Assembly: GCA_018873245.2 (NCBI GenBank) | Contig: JAEMBT020000001.1 | Coordinates: 11,894,220-11,958,219, forward strand | Direction: 5' to 3' | DNA from: Archegozetes longisetosus | Lineage: Eukaryota > Arthropoda > Arachnida > Sarcoptiformes > Trhypochthoniidae | DNA: 64,000 bases | Shown here: positions 24,501 through 40,358 of the stretch, in pieces | Position numbering within the stretch: position 1 is the first letter of the stretch | How the letters are laid out: each line of letters begins with the position of its first letter | Notes under the pieces: generated by a model | What the model saw: the letters and a program-made list of their open reading frames with translations, nothing else | What the model was told of the DNA's origin: nothing | Databases searched by the model: none | Program-made: the position numbers and the translations under genes

Positions 24501-25074
24501 TATACGTCCCTCGATTTAAATACTTGGGTAAAATAAAATATTCTGCACATTTTTGCATATTTTCATCAACAAAATTAAGTACAGTAAACTATTTTGGTTA
24601 GTCTGAATGTAAATTATATAAGTGCACAATGCGCTCACCAAGTGTTCATTGTTTGAAAGTCAACAATCAATTAAGTGTTATGCTGAAAAATATAGTTTTT
24701 TAATGATCATACAGATGACTCCTCAATCTCCTTTTCAATATATTGTTTGTGAACTTTATTGAAAGAAACTAGAGCTTTTAATGAGATCGTACTTAGTACA
24801 GAATTTTATTTGTGAGGCATTATATGAAAATTCTTTAAAAATTCCAATTCAGCTTTGGTGTACAGGTACTAAGGTAATTTAAAACTGGTTTGTTATTACA
24901 AGGATATAGGAAAATTTTATCTTTTTTAATTACAAAATACTGTGCTATTAAATAAGAACATGTGTTCGTTTTCTTACAGAATCCTGATGTTATGCGCTGT
25001 TTTTAAATATAACTCGAGAGTCATTAAAAAACAGTTGTCAAAGTTTTGATGGGTTTTAGTAGTGATCAACCAAA
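21540..25074. other. Long intergenic region upstream of the GH31 gene
   Basis: About 3.5 kb of AT-rich DNA. I see no coding ORF, RNA gene or terminal-repeat element. The last few hundred bases should contain the promoter of the alpha-glucosidase gene, but no clear TATA box is visible at the expected distance. Confidence 0.45.
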
Positions 25075-28990
<3,916 letters not shown>

Positions 28991-29787
28991 TGTTAGAATT
29001 GAAAAATTCTCTTCTGAATGAATAAAATAGAATCCGTTTTAGATTCGAAAACTAAGCTGAAATTTGATTTGAAACTAGGCTTAGGTTTGAAATCTGTCCC
29101 AAGTTTAATCTCAAAATTATTTATTAGGTAATAAATAAGTTTTAGAAGTTATACATTGAAAGTTTAACAAATAACAAATTACTTGTTTGCTAGTTCACTT
29201 TGATAGTTACCATTGCGTATACTACGGGTAAATCTATAAGTCTTAAGGTACGAGCGCATATCTAATTATATAATTGTTATTCTCTGTCAAAATGTTTATT
29301 TACATCTGAGTTTACTTTGCGCTAAATTTCGAACCAATTGGAGGAACAGCTATTATTGCACACATTTTTAAATAGTACTAGTTAGTTCTAGTCATTAATT
29401 AATAATGAAATCAAATCAAGAATTGCAAAGTCAAACATTAGGGTTTGATATTCTTTTAAAACAAAGGTTTAGAGCTATATTCTAATAAAAACTCATGAAA
29501 ACAGTTTCCCGGAAGATACTTTAATAACTTTACATTTTCGTCATTTCTTTTAATAAATTGCAATTTTCTCTCTTACACACATTAATAGATATATTTTACA
29601 CACATATTAATTATGATCATATAATTATAGATATAATGCCTCTTCAAAAACGGAAATACAATCATTTATAGTTTAGTCGTCAATGTTTAGAGAAGAAAAA
29701 AATATTTATGCTCTCAATGTTTTTCTAAATGACAATTTTAATTATATTTACAACAGGATAAGAGCTTATGATTCGATAAAATTAGTT
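28991..29787. other. GH31 3' end and upstream region of the basic peptide gene
   Basis: AATAAA at 29021-29026 probably ends the GH31 transcript. From about 29480 the sequence matches the upstream region of the paralogous peptide gene at 46649 (CAGTTTCCCGG, TCTTCAAAAACG, CTCTCAATGTTTTT), so it holds the conserved promoter and 5' UTR of the duplicated unit. Confidence 0.5.
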
Positions 29788-30003
29788 ATGAATTTCGCCA
29801 GATTGTTAACTAATTTACTATCTTTCAGCTTAATACTTGTACTTATTTTAACATCAAGTCAAGTGAAATGTCAGCGAAGGGGTTATCAGCAAACTGGATG
29901 TAATCGACGAAGATGTAATACGCGGACCTATAATCCCACTTTATTTTATGCTGTACTTACATCAAATAATCAAAAACAGAGATCAAGATATTATCAATCG
30001 TAG
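29788..30003 (+). CDS. Small basic secreted peptide with GCNRRRC motif (71 aa)
   Basis: An in-frame ATG also exists at 29683. The ATG at 29788 was preferred because it starts a clean signal peptide (MNFARLLTNLLSFSLILVLI) and is the only start shared with the paralog at 46649, whose upstream frame is closed. The mature part is short and arginine-rich, with GCNRRRC and few other cysteines. The paralog shares LILTSSxVK, then GCNRRRC and a nearby Tyr. The function is unknown; cationic secreted peptides are often antimicrobial, but that is only a guess. The copy is shorter than its paralog and lacks the paralog's extra cysteines and the basic tail with its TYRK/IYRK-type repeats. Confidence 0.6.
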   Translation: MNFARLLTNLLSFSLILVLILTSSQVKCQRRGYQQTGCNRRRCNTRTYNPTLFYAVLTSNNQKQRSRYYQS

Positions 30004-30169
30004 ATATGCTTTCTAATTAATTTATGCGAGTGTTTTTCGCTTACATCGAGGAAATGATTAATTATTAGCAGTTTTTCTCGTTTTAAATATCAAGTCTTCT
30101 AGCCTTTTCCTTTTCTCACAAAATAATATTATTTTCTATTATAAACTTTTGAGTTTTTGTTAATATAAA

Positions 30170-30298
30170 CAGGGTCTATAATCTAAAACTGAACTCAATC
30201 AAACATCAAAACATTTTTGTTCATACTTTACGGAGTGAAAGTATAAGTAAAAAATGTTTTGATGTTCAATTAGGCTAGGTTTTAAATTGTAGACACTG
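30170..30298. mobile_element. Short palindromic MITE (129 bp)
   Basis: CAGGGTCTATAATCTAAAAC pairs with the inverse of CAGTGTCTACAATTTAAAAC at the right end. The inner arm ACATCAAAACATTTTT is nearly perfect, with a six-base tip. The right flank is TA and the left flank is AA, so the target duplication is imperfect. Confidence 0.7.
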
Positions 30299-30920
30299 TA
30301 TATAATTGGATAAAATTAAAAATTCATGAGACAATTAAAAGCCTATTAATTCAAAGGAAAATATTTTACATTTATAAACAATAATGTGTCCATAGAAACA
30401 AATAAATAAATATGATCTTTATATATAGCAGAAAACTCAATAAAGCACTTCAAATTCATTATTTCATAAGAGTAAAAATGAAATATTATTTAAAATTGGA
30501 TTTTACTTTATTGTTATTTATATCTGGCTGATTTAAGAATAAAGAGTTCAACTACACATTCTGTTCTAATTCTTATTCATCTCTTATTCTTATTTTAACA
30601 TAAATTTTCTCAATATCAAAAATATTATTTTGAGTTCTCATTAGTTTCATTAGAAATTGATTTTCGATTACTTCTAACTATCTTTAGATTTCATTGACAA
30701 TAGTGTATCGAATTGTGAACTTGGAAACTTAATTAGTGCTATTGATGTTCTGTAACCTCCTGATTCTGAAGGTATCGTTGATTGATCTGAATTCTTTGGA
30801 TCTTTATGTGAACTTCGAGGCGAACTGATAAAATTGATTTGTTGGGCTTGCCGTTAAGAACCTTGCTCGGGATGCACAAAACCCAACTCCCTCTCAGACT
30901 GGTGTGCAGTAAACTTTTCA
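30299..30920. other. Intergenic, no gene seen
   Basis: AT-rich spacer between the palindromic MITE and the hAT transposase remnant. Confidence 0.4.
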
Positions 30921-31596
30921 GTGAAAATGTACCAACACTTTATCACGTTTTACCAGACAAAAAAGTTAAAACTTGATATTCAAAGATTCGATACAAATTT
31001 TAAAGAGTTTAATCAACTTAAAGAAAAATTAATTGAGTGTCTTAATATATATTTAGTGGTAATTGATTATCACGTTTATGCGACTTTTTTGACACCGGTT
31101 TATAGAAAACTCAAGATGATTTCGTCTCAAACAAATTAATGAATATCTCAATATCATCTCTAAAATGGTTAAAAGTTTCGAAATAATGATAGCGAGCAGC
31201 AATAAAGAATCTCACACTAAAGAGCAAAAGATTTCTCACGTCGTATCCATATATGCAGAAACAGCTGATGATAAAAACGAAGAAATTGAGATTGAAGAAG
31301 TTACACGCTAATTTAATTATCCATTAAATGGTGAAGATCTCAAATCAGATACAATAAAATTTTGGATTAAATTCGTTGATATACTCTCAAGACTTTCACA
31401 GTTGGCTCAATTTATTCATTCAGTACCTGCAAATTATTTGTCAAGTGAAAGAAACTTTAACTATGCCGGTTTAACTTTGACTAATGCGAGATCCAGTTTA
31501 GGTCCAGAAAACGTAGACAAGATTTTATTCACTAGGCCTAACTTTGATTACGAATTTATGATTTATTATGAATACAATGTAGCGTCAGTTAAATAG
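30921..31596 (+). pseudogene. hAT transposase, C-terminal half, broken
   Basis: The first open segment (30921-31136) ends with a VYATFLTPVYRKL block, the counterpart of the 'A.FLDPRYK' region of Ac/ZBED-type hAT transposases. The last (31402-31593) contains VPANYLSSERNFNYAGL and SLGPENVDKILF, the hATC dimerisation region. A stop and a frame change separate them (around 31137-31400). There is no N-terminal BED finger or catalytic part in the window, so it is a dead fragment. Confidence 0.8.
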
Positions 31597-31599
31597 ACA

Positions 31600-33570
31600 A
31601 CTACTTACTGAATCAATAAGTTCATTAAACTGAGACCCCTTTAATAATTTTAACTATCGTTTGGGTCAGGCCGGAAGTTTTGGGCCCGATGTACAGGTCT
31701 GGTGTGCACTGGTACAACCGAAGAAGCTCTGGTACCGTGTTAAAATTTGAGGTTAACCCCCAACTTTAAAACCATACCAATTAAACTACCAACAATCACT
31801 CTTCCTAATAAAAAAAAGAATTATCAAAAAATTCGCACTCATTTAGAAGTTATTTAAATTTCAAAAAATTGCCTTTAAGTAAAACATCCTGTAGTTTAAC
31901 GATTTTTTACCTGTTCTTCAAATGGGCTTAACTAAAGTGAAAGTTGAATCAATGCTTTATCACATTAGTTGTGTTAAAACAATTTTCAAAACGGTAATTA
32001 GCTTTCAATATGAAGCTACACTTGAAAAACCTAATTGATTTTTAAACAAAAAATTCTTTTAAATACTACTTATTTGCGCGAAAATTTAACCGATCATGAT
32101 ATGGAGCTGAATATTGACAATAATTCTAAATTTTCAAACTAGTTTCTGACCTCAAAAGTCATCAAAATTTATTGACTATTTTTAGAACTTTGACTTCTGT
32201 AGCTAATATATCAATAATACCACTATTTTATTGCATCAAAATCTAACATCTCGTTAGGTTAATCATAAAGTAGGAAACTATAAATGCAGTTTTAATAGTA
32301 TAGTTTGACCTGAATTTCAATCTTAACTATCAAAAATGATGAGTTACACCAATAAAGATGTCTAGTTTATTATTATATTTAAAAATTTATTATGCATTGG
32401 AGTATCAAACATTTTTTTGTAAATAAGACTATTTACTACTCAATTAAATTAAACCTTAATTTGGTTCAGGTTATGCTATTAAAAAGTTTAAAGATTCCAA
32501 ACATTTTAAAGTTTATTGTAGTTTAGAAAAACTAAAATATCAAAACATCAAGTCGAAATCAATACTATTTATTCATTGGTATAATAGAATATAATAAGAA
32601 TTTAAATTTCTTAATATTTAAGAAAGTTGGAACTTAAGAGAGAGATTTCTCTAACAAACTCGACCATTTTATTAAAGAACAATTCATTAAATAAAAGTTA
32701 ATTGTCCAGATTTCTTTTGAATTATTCTTATTTTTGATTCAAATTAAATTTTCCTGACGGAAGTTTTTCAATATAAAAATTTCTTAATAAAACAGATTGA
32801 ATTGAAAGTCGATCAGCTTAAACCATAAGCTAAATTTTTAGCTAAAGTTCGAATAAATTCTTAAATTTGCTTTAACAAAGATGTTTCAAATGGTAAATGC
32901 AGACATAAGTATTTTTAAAATGGATCTGATGTTAAACTGAAATTAAACATGTATATTTTACTGAAAATATGAAATTGTATAGAAAAATAGTCTAATAAAT
33001 ATTTCTTAAGTTTAATGAAAAATAAAATATGTATTTTGTAAGAATTCTAAATGAATTTCTGATCGTTGCTCTTGAGGTAATGCACAAATGACTATCATTT
33101 AACACACACAACAGCCTGAAGGTAATTCAGAAGTCATACCCTATTCTCCCTGACTTTTAAAGCTAATAATTCGTAAAATGCCCTCTGTTTTTCCATGAAT
33201 GTGACAGATTTCAAATTTGGTGTATGTGAGAAAAGGTTAATAACTTTTAAGATGTCTAGTAGTGTGAGCTCAGAGAAGGAATTTGCTATTATCATAGATA
33301 TAATGAATATAATATTGTTTGAGTAACGAATAATAGTTTATTATTGTATATTTAGCCCTTAGATACCTTCAAACATAACATCTATCCCTTCCCTTAGTAG
33401 TCAAAATGTCACAAAGAAAATACCAGAAGTTTGATAATATAAAGTCAATCATACTCTGAATCAACTCATAAAGTACTCGATTAGTTAGTGCATTACAACT
33501 CTTGGGACCAGATCGGCTTAAGCTATTAAAAATTTTTGTATTATTGTATAAGGGAACTCTAATGATTTTA
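31600..33570. other. Intergenic, no gene seen
   Basis: About 2 kb of AT-rich DNA without convincing ORFs or inverted repeats. Confidence 0.45.
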
Positions 33571-33578
33571 ATTCTAAG

Positions 33579-34009
33579 TAGGGTGACCAAGTGTCCCGCA
33601 TTGTGAGGGATTGTCCCACATTTAAGAGTTGTGTCCCGCATGCCGTATGCACCTTTGCGAGACGGAAAATATCACACATTTTAAGATTTATCTTAACAGA
33701 TTTCCACTGTATTTTTTATTTAATGCAAATAACGTAATTTTATTGTCAACACGTTTCTTATCTTAAAATATGTAGAAGTCTTTAGATAGAAAGTTTTAAT
33801 CCATTTATCTGATACCTTGTTTTCATTCACATCGTGTGTGATTCTTATAAAGTGCAGTTCTCAATCAAGTCTTTAGTTTATATTTCAAGTAATTGTTATT
33901 TCAAACTGTGATTTGTAACTTCAATCAGGTTAAAACTCTTTAAAAAATTTTGTAAAGGGGCCAAAATTTTTTTGTCCCGCATTTAAAAGTTTTTGACTTG
34001 GTCACCCTA
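33579..34009. mobile_element. hAT MITE (431 bp), reverse orientation
   Basis: TAGGGTGACCAAGTGTCCCG to TTTTTGACTTGGTCACCCTA, with the 8-bp duplication ATTCTAAG at 33571-33578 and 34010-34017. It is the reverse complement of the type at 17639 and closely similar to it along its whole length. The minus-strand ORF 33369-33641 overlaps the element end and is spurious. Confidence 0.92.
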
Positions 34010-34017
34010 ATTCTAAG

Positions 34018-35044
34018 ATTGTTGTAATTCCCATTTCTAATGATCACATTTGGATTATTTACATGATTGCGATCTCGGGCTTGAACCAATCAGTTATTAC
34101 CCTAATAAAGTCGAGACCACACGAGATTTTCTTGTGCAATTTCTCGGCTGTAGCTCAAAGAACCTCCATTTAATCTTTCAAGACTTATTTATGCGAATTG
34201 TTTGAACTGATTTATTATTTTAGGTTATAAACAAACAAAATTGTTAGTGATTAATTTTGTTTATGGTTAGGACTAGAACGATATCTGATCTTTATTGAAG
34301 GTCGAATCTCGTCCTTGATTAATGAGGATATTATTGGTGAATATTTCTTCATATTATAATTACATTTTATTACTTGATGATTATTATGGGAAGTTTCTAA
34401 GTTGAGATAAAAATGAGTTGCTCTCATTTTCCAAATAAATATATTTATTACAAATAATAAATTATGTACTATAACAATAATAAATAAAAATAAAGAATAT
34501 ACAAGGACTATATGACAAATGTCTCGCAGATACTGAGACAAGATCCATACTAAAACAATTGCTTATTTTAGTGTTCCGTTCATATAAACCTATTTCGAGC
34601 TAATAGGTCAAATTTTAATCTCTATTTGTGAAGCACGAACCGTGATTCATTGAGTTGTATTCATTTTAAATTTTTATTCGCTGATCTCGAAATTTATTCT
34701 TTTTAAAATAAATTTATCAAGATAAGTTTAGAACTAAAAAATCTTAGAGATCAATGTCGTAGTCTCTATGAACCTACTAGCCGAAGCAATCTACATATAT
34801 TTGTATAGTAAAGTCAGTAGTTTTTACAATATAAATTTTATTCGAATATCTTTGAAGCACAAGTTATGTATCCTTGTTAGTTATACATTATCCAAATTTA
34901 CATAATTATTGGGCGGAGCAAACTGAAAGTCTCAATCCAAGTAAAGTATATAAGGTGCTGATTTCTGACGGAATTTATTCTTGAGTTTATCATAACTTCA
35001 ATTAAATAGTTTGAAACTATCTCATCAAATAGAATGAATTCGAA
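34018..35044. other. Intergenic, with promoter of the 10-Cys peptide
   Basis: Mostly empty AT-rich DNA. An open minus-strand frame at 34251-34541 is low-complexity and not convincing. TATATAAG at 34947-34954 is a plausible TATA box for the peptide gene at 35045. Confidence 0.45.
34947..34954 (+). promoter_or_regulatory. Probable TATA box of the 10-Cys peptide gene
   Basis: TATATAAG lies 91 bp before the ATG. That leaves room for a start site near 34980 and a 5' UTR of about 65 nt. Confidence 0.5.
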
Positions 35045-35272
35045 ATGGTAAAAGTTCTAGTTGTATTCGTGGTTCTAATGTCGATTGTATCGGTTGGTTT
35101 GTCATGCAATTCGTGTTATACAACAGGTCTGGTTTGTGGACATGCACTCGGGTGTGCAGCTAGTCATGATATACATCAATGTAATTGTGTTGGATGTCGA
35201 CCTACAAGCTTAGGCCCATGTATTAAAGGTTGTATCAAACCTAGTTATGGAAACCACTATTGTCGTTCCTAA
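35045..35272 (+). CDS. Secreted cysteine-rich peptide (75 aa, 10 Cys)
   Basis: A single-exon gene from ATG 35045 to TAA. Residues 1-20 form a typical signal peptide (VLVVFVVLMSIVSVGLS). The mature region of about 55 residues has ten cysteines in the order C-x2-C-x6-C-x5-C-x8-C-x1-C-x2-C-x7-C-x3-C-x10-C, enough for five disulphides. It is rich in Gly and Ser/Thr, with histidines at HALG, HDIHQ and NHY. A TATA box (34947) and AATAAA (35460-35465) frame it, supporting an expressed intronless gene. I do not recognise the spacing as a known defensin or inhibitor family. A host-defence or protease-inhibitor role is possible but unsupported. Confidence 0.8.
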   Translation: MVKVLVVFVVLMSIVSVGLSCNSCYTTGLVCGHALGCAASHDIHQCNCVGCRPTSLGPCIKGCIKPSYGNHYCRS

Positions 35273-35459
35273 CTATTCGACCGAAAAACTTTTGTGTTTA
35301 CTGGTTATATGTTCTTACTAAAAGTTTTTTTTAATCGGAAATTTTGTAAACTTAATTACATTAATTTTCCTCTAAAAATAGATATAATTTGACAAAAATT
35401 TATGAAATGTCTAAATAGTCAGTTGCATGAAAGTTTCATTTTAATAAATTTATTGATGA

Positions 35460-35465
35460 AATAAA
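35460..35465 (+). terminator. Poly(A) signal of the 10-Cys peptide gene
   Basis: AATAAA about 190 bp after the stop codon, in a T-rich 3' UTR. Confidence 0.5.
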
Positions 35466-35910
35466 GAATCTAAATCTGAATTTCATATTGTCTTTTTTTC
35501 TAATTGAAAATAAAGTATCTAGAATCTGGCCTAATTATAATGTTTATGCACAAGTATGCATCGAGAGATCCTCACTACTGCCTCGATTTTCACATTGAAT
35601 TTACCTAATTTAATTATTCTACTAATCTACTATTTCATTTTTATAAATTTGAGCCTTTCACATCCTTTCTGGTACACATATCAGAATTATTGTCTCTAGT
35701 TGTCTGAATTATCACGAGCATAAAGTAATCGAAACATCATTCGTAATGGATTATTTATCAATTTTGTGGTGATGTATGTAAACTAATCATAAATTCACTT
35801 ACTACTACGATTATATTAAGCGTATATATTAGGTAATAAATTTCAAAACAATATGAGGACAGAAAATCTTCTATAAATCCTATTCATTAAATGTTTTTAG
35901 ATAATCATTA

Positions 35911-37820
35911 GAGCATTGCCAAAAGTCGATTAGAAAAGTTGAAAAGAGTTGAAAAAATTGAATAAAGTTAAATAAAAATGAAAAAAGTTGGAAAAAAGTC
36001 GACTAAATAAACTCAAATAAAAGTAAAAAAGTTAAGGAAAGTTCAATGAAATTTTTTCATAAGCGAATTTTAAATAATTAGTAACCTTTTATGATCATAA
36101 CATGTAATTACTTTAATTTAAACGCAAATATTTTGCATTACAATGTGACACGTAATAGTACTTGAGGTTATTCTCTTCAAAAGACAATCTTCGGTCACCC
36201 AAAATATTTTTATACAAAGAAAAACTTCTTTCAACGTTACAGTTAGCGATTGGAGAGAATTTGGAGGAAGCAATTTCTTCAGGAGACAAATGTGGCTCTA
36301 ATTGAGTTTCTGGGGCACCATTCAAAATATCATTAATTGATTTAATTTTCATATATCACTTATTCTTATCTAAGACATTTTTGAACTTTTTCAAAGCCAA
36401 TTTAGATGGCTTTCCCTTTGATTTTTGCAATTGATTCAAAAATGATTGGACCAAATCGAGACTGTCTAAAAGTAAAATATCTTCAGTTTCCAACTTTTTG
36501 ATAACTTCAGCTAAATAATTTAAATTTACGCAAATATATGCTAAATCATTCTCAATACAAGATTTTCTGAATAAGCCCTTCAACTCTTCAATAAATAAGA
36601 CTCTTCTGAGTCAAGTAAATTAAAGAAATCTCAAAAACTCGCATAATACTTAGCGTAATATTCAACCGCACTGAGCCAAGAACCCCATCGAGTCTTCACT
36701 GGTTGCGGTGGAAAAGGAATATCCCCACATTTTTCTTTAAAGAGTTGTCTCCGATTTAACAAAAATTTTCTTCCCACAAGAGACCAAACGATTGACTAGT
36801 CAATACATTGTCATAATTTGTTCACAAACATTATGGAGCGCGTGAGCCATACATGTTGAATGAATAAATTTTGGAAAAATACTTCTCAATGCCTTACCAG
36901 CGAGTTTCATATAAGTAGCCGCACCGCTCAAGAACAATACTTTAAGATATTATATGCCTTCAGATCACAAAATCAACAGAGCATTATTGACACATTGAAC
37001 AATTGCGAAACTATCTGCCTTTTTTTATAAATTCCATATTCAAGACAAACTTAGAATTTTTGTCTTTATCCATATTCATGGACCCAACTATCACGCTAAC
37101 CACATAACGGCCCATACAATCAGTAGTCTCATCAACAGATATCCAAATATATTCTTCACTCAACTTTTCACGAATAGAAGATATTACGCTATCGTAAACA
37201 TTTTTCAAATGATATTTCCACAGAGTTGATGGATCTGAAGCTTTGAATTGCGTATACTTTTCTACAAAAGCTTTGAATTCTAGTATCAAAAGTCTATAAA
37301 ATGGTTTATTGGTCGAAACCCAGAATTGGCATAAATCTGAATTAAATTCATTTTGATTATGAACTAAAGTTTCACCGGCAATTATTTGTCCAGAAATGAA
37401 TGTTTGCATAGATTTTTGATGTTTTAGGGTTTTCAAATGCTGTTTTACGTGAGATTTCGATTCACCTCTTAATGTCGTTTCACAAGATTTACAATATAAC
37501 TTATCGGTTTGAATATCCAATACATCTCAAAATTCTCTAATATATCTTTTGAATCTAGATATTTTGTCTTTTGGCACATTTCAAATGATTAATTAATTGA
37601 TTTTCAATTGAAATGACACATTGAGAATGTTCGTTATTGTGTTATTAATTAAAACATGTCTACGTATTTATCTATATGTACTAGGATTAAGGGTCAAAAA
37701 GTCAATAAAAGGCTAAAAAGTCGAAAATGAGCTAAAAGTTGATTTTAGCCATTTTTGACTTTTTACAACTTTTTAACATTAAAGGTTACAAAAAGTTTTA
37801 AAAGTCAAACGCAATGCTAT
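35911..37820 (-). mobile_element. Decayed hAT element with AAAAGTTGAAAA subterminal repeats
   Basis: The ends share AGCATTGC in inverted orientation (35912 and 37811-37818). Subterminal zones repeat AAAAGTTGAAAAAG-like units on the left (35935-36045) and AAAAAGTC/TTTTGACTTTTT units on the right (37690-37810). The possible target duplications AATCATTA and ATTTATTA agree at 6 of 8 bases. The interior is the broken transposase at 36113-37520. The size of about 1.9 kb indicates internal loss. Confidence 0.65.
36113..37520 (-). pseudogene. hAT transposase with BED-type finger, broken
   Basis: The 5' part (37520 down to 37011) starts with a BED-like zinc finger (YCKSCE ... HVKQHLKTLKHQ) and runs to SVDETTDCMGRYVVSVIVG, a block typical of this hAT branch. 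Stops and frame changes follow. Recognisable further on are LSGAATYMKLAGKAL and HSTCMAHALHNVCE (about 36830-36940), then the open frames 36356-36583 and 36113-36352, which ends with NVERSFSLYKNILGDRR of the hATC region. At least three disruptions make it non-functional. It is a different branch from the remnant at 30921-31596. Confidence 0.85.
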
Positions 37821-38274
37821 ATTTATTACTTAGAATCGAATGATTTTAATCATATTTATTCAGAAATGAATAGATAGTGTAAATTTTATGTGTATTTTTA
37901 CAAATATCTATAGTGTTAAAATATAGATACAAAAGTGAAATAAGAGCCAATTTGATTTGTTTAATTAGAAAATCATTTCTAAATCACGATAACTTATCTC
38001 CATGTTATTTAGCGGGTCATTATTATTCGCACAACATTCATATATTGAAACATTTTGCTGTGTGTGTTTAAGATCATTCAGTTTATACAATAGTAATACT
38101 GATTACTATACTGTATTGCCTGTTAGTAACCATTTATGCACTAATGTATGCAGCTATTGTAGCTCATTGCCTGTTTGTCTGCCTTTAATTAAAAGTACAA
38201 TACGATACATGTTAACTTTTATATAAGAATTATAAGGGAAGCAGATTAAAAGCAATATTATAATAGTATAAATA

Positions 38275-38858
38275 CAGAGGCATATTCTCCAAAAATCGAA
38301 AGAGTTTGAAACCTAATAACTTTTATAGATAATACAAACTGTGGCAAAACTTCTATCTACTTTTAAAGCATCTCTAACACTATAAAATCAAATAAGTTTG
38401 TAAATAATTAATATGGCAAAACACTGTTAACATCACGAGGATTAGAAGGTTATGCAATAAGACTTTCCAGAAATAGTCTCAAAATTTGTCAATCAAAAGA
38501 TTGTGCAAAAGAACAGCAAATATCATTTCAACCGGCAAAACATATAATTTAATAGATTGTAAAGATAAAAATGCAAGAGAGATAATGGTTTCGATGTATC
38601 ACATAATAAACTAAGAGATCGATCAAATATTGCAAAACGACGCATAAGCAAATTTTAACGGACTGGAAAATGTACAGAGAAAAGTAGTTACGAATTCTTA
38701 CGAATCGCATTCAAAACGCACTCAGCGTGGTCTAAAAGGTGTTGAATGATACTTAAGAAAAGTGGCTCTTATACTGAGAATATATTGCATTAATTATAAT
38801 CCTCAATAAAATGTTATTCAACTTCAAACACTTTCAATTTTTGGAGAATACCCCTCTG
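38275..38858. mobile_element. Tc1/mariner-type deletion derivative (584 bp)
   Basis: CAGAGGCATATTCTCC at 38275 and the inverse of CAGAGGGGTATTCTCC at 38858 form termini of about 35 bp that continue through CCAAAAATyGAAAG. TA flanks both sides (38273-38274 and 38859-38860). The core retains faint Tc1-like transposase sequence near 38630-38750 in broken frames. It lies about 210 bp past the stop of the minus-strand IR-like gene. Confidence 0.75.
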
Positions 38859-39071
38859 TAATCATTTGAAATAAAGTTTGTCATTTGAAAATTTTGATTG
38901 TACTTGTATGAACAATTATTTTTAAGCAATACTAAATATTCTAATTGAAAGTTTACTATTAGCAAGCTTGTAATACGTTCAAAGCATGTGACGTTCAAAG
39001 TCATAAAACAATGTATTTGATTATTCAAATGATACAAATTACGAAATCTAAACTAATAAATTAGAAACTTA

Positions 39072-40358
39072 TCATTTTCTATGCTTGAATAAAATTTCAA
39101 TGGAAAGTACAATAATGTGCAAAGTATGACAATATAAGAGAAATATAAATAATGATCTTGTTTGATTTAAATCTGTTTCGATCACTTGCTCATTAGAATT
39201 ATCGTAAAATTGATCCAAAATATGGTCTCCTTTAAACATTCTAATCAACTTAATACCTACAGCGGTGTAGAAGTTCACTTTGGCTTTTGTTAAGTAGTCG
39301 AAATGTGAGGTCTCGAACATTTGTAGTGACCTTAAAAGAATTATTAAAATGAAAAATAGCATTAAAAATAAGAGAAATTGTACTAACACTTCTTCAGTTT
39401 CTTTAGGAAACTTAAAGTCATATCTATAACAAAGAGGAGTAATTAATTTCGGAATATAAGCCTCCTTTGCAGAATGAACAGAAATAAATCTTTGAAGAAA
39501 TGATTTGAAATACTGGATAGATTCACCATCTTCTAGAAGAGCACTTCCTTTTACAACAGATATTAATTTTTTAGGTTCATCAATAAGTTTAATCCAATGT
39601 TCGGATAATAAATCCAAAACTTTAACTTTGTGAAATAGCTTATCAAATTTTTTATAAAGATCATTATCTTTAAGTTGATCTTGGAAAGTTTTAGAATCTC
39701 TCCAGACATCCAGTTTGTACGAGTCAGTATATAAAGTTAATCTGCCTTCTAATAAATCATCAATATTATCTGAATATTGAATAGGAACTGCTACCATATT
39801 AGCCACTAACTCATTTTTAAAGATTTCCGTCAACGGAAAAATGGATAAGACCCATAATAAGTAAATAAGATTATTATATGTTAAACGCTCTCCGATTCCA
39901 ATAAGAGGTTTGAAATAAATCCAAACTAAACTCGAAAAACTAATTTTCCTCTTAAATAAGAGTTTATCTGTTGTTATGATAAATATAAACGCGAATAATA
40001 TACAAATCCAAGTTTCCATATGAAATGCTTTCCATAAATCCAAAGTCGGACTTCTGTCTCTTTTGACGATTGCACTTAAGATAGATAGTTGATTTACAAT
40101 ATGTAATGGTTTCGAACAATTAAATCTTGTATATGGATTTTCAGTCTCAAAGTCATAAAGTTGTGGCACTCTATCTAATGATGTAACTCTACCTTCTCCT
40201 AAAAGCCGATATTGATTTACACCATATCTTCTGTCGCCAAATCTCGAAACATAAAGATGTAAACTATAAAGAGATTCTGATAAAGCAATCACAAAAACAA
40301 TTTTGCATATAATTACATCTAAAGTTATTTTAAAATCAGTATTAAGCTTTTTTGACAA
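39072..40358 (-). CDS. Divergent IR-like receptor (about 428 aa, one long exon)
   Basis: An open frame of 428 codons shows the IR order: partial S1 lobe, M1 (about residues 116-132, ETWICILFAFIFIITT), pore segment (about 141-155), M3 (about 163-188, LLWVLSIFPLTEIFKNELVANM), S2 lobe, and M4 (about 323-343, VLVQFLLFLMLFFILIILL). A further hydrophobic span at about 401-424 ends four residues before the C-terminus, which is unusual for the family. There is no ATG near the 5' end of the frame. Upstream on the same strand, an S1-like segment (RGLEVLVVTFNESL) lies in another frame at about 40395-40450, so either an upstream exon joins by splicing or a one-base slip separates them. It is weakly similar to the IR at 16000-17624 and not a close paralog. 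Confidence 0.7.
   Translation of the reverse strand: MSKKLNTDFKITLDVIICKIVFVIALSESLYSLHLYVSRFGDRRYGVNQYRLLGEGRVTSLDRVPQLYDFETENPYTRFNCSKPLHIVNQLSILSAIVKRDRSPTLDLWKAFHMETWICILFAFIFIITTDKLLFKRKISFSSLVWIYFKPLIGIGERLTYNNLIYLLWVLSIFPLTEIFKNELVANMVAVPIQYSDNIDDLLEGRLTLYTDSYKLDVWRDSKTFQDQLKDNDLYKKFDKLFHKVKVLDLLSEHWIKLIDEPKKLISVVKGSALLEDGESIQYFKSFLQRFISVHSAKEAYIPKLITPLCYRYDFKFPKETEEVLVQFLLFLMLFFILIILLRSLQMFETSHFDYLTKAKVNFYTAVGIKLIRMFKGDHILDQFYDNSNEQVIETDLNQTRSLFIFLLYCHTLHIIVLSIEILFKHRK

Noticed and set aside
29683..29787. N-terminal extension of the basic peptide to ATG 29683
   Set aside because: It is not conserved in the paralog and would bury the signal peptide internally.
34251..34541. Minus-strand ORF of 96 codons with a hydrophobic stretch
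   Set aside because: Low-complexity AT-rich sequence, with no promoter, homolog or splice context.
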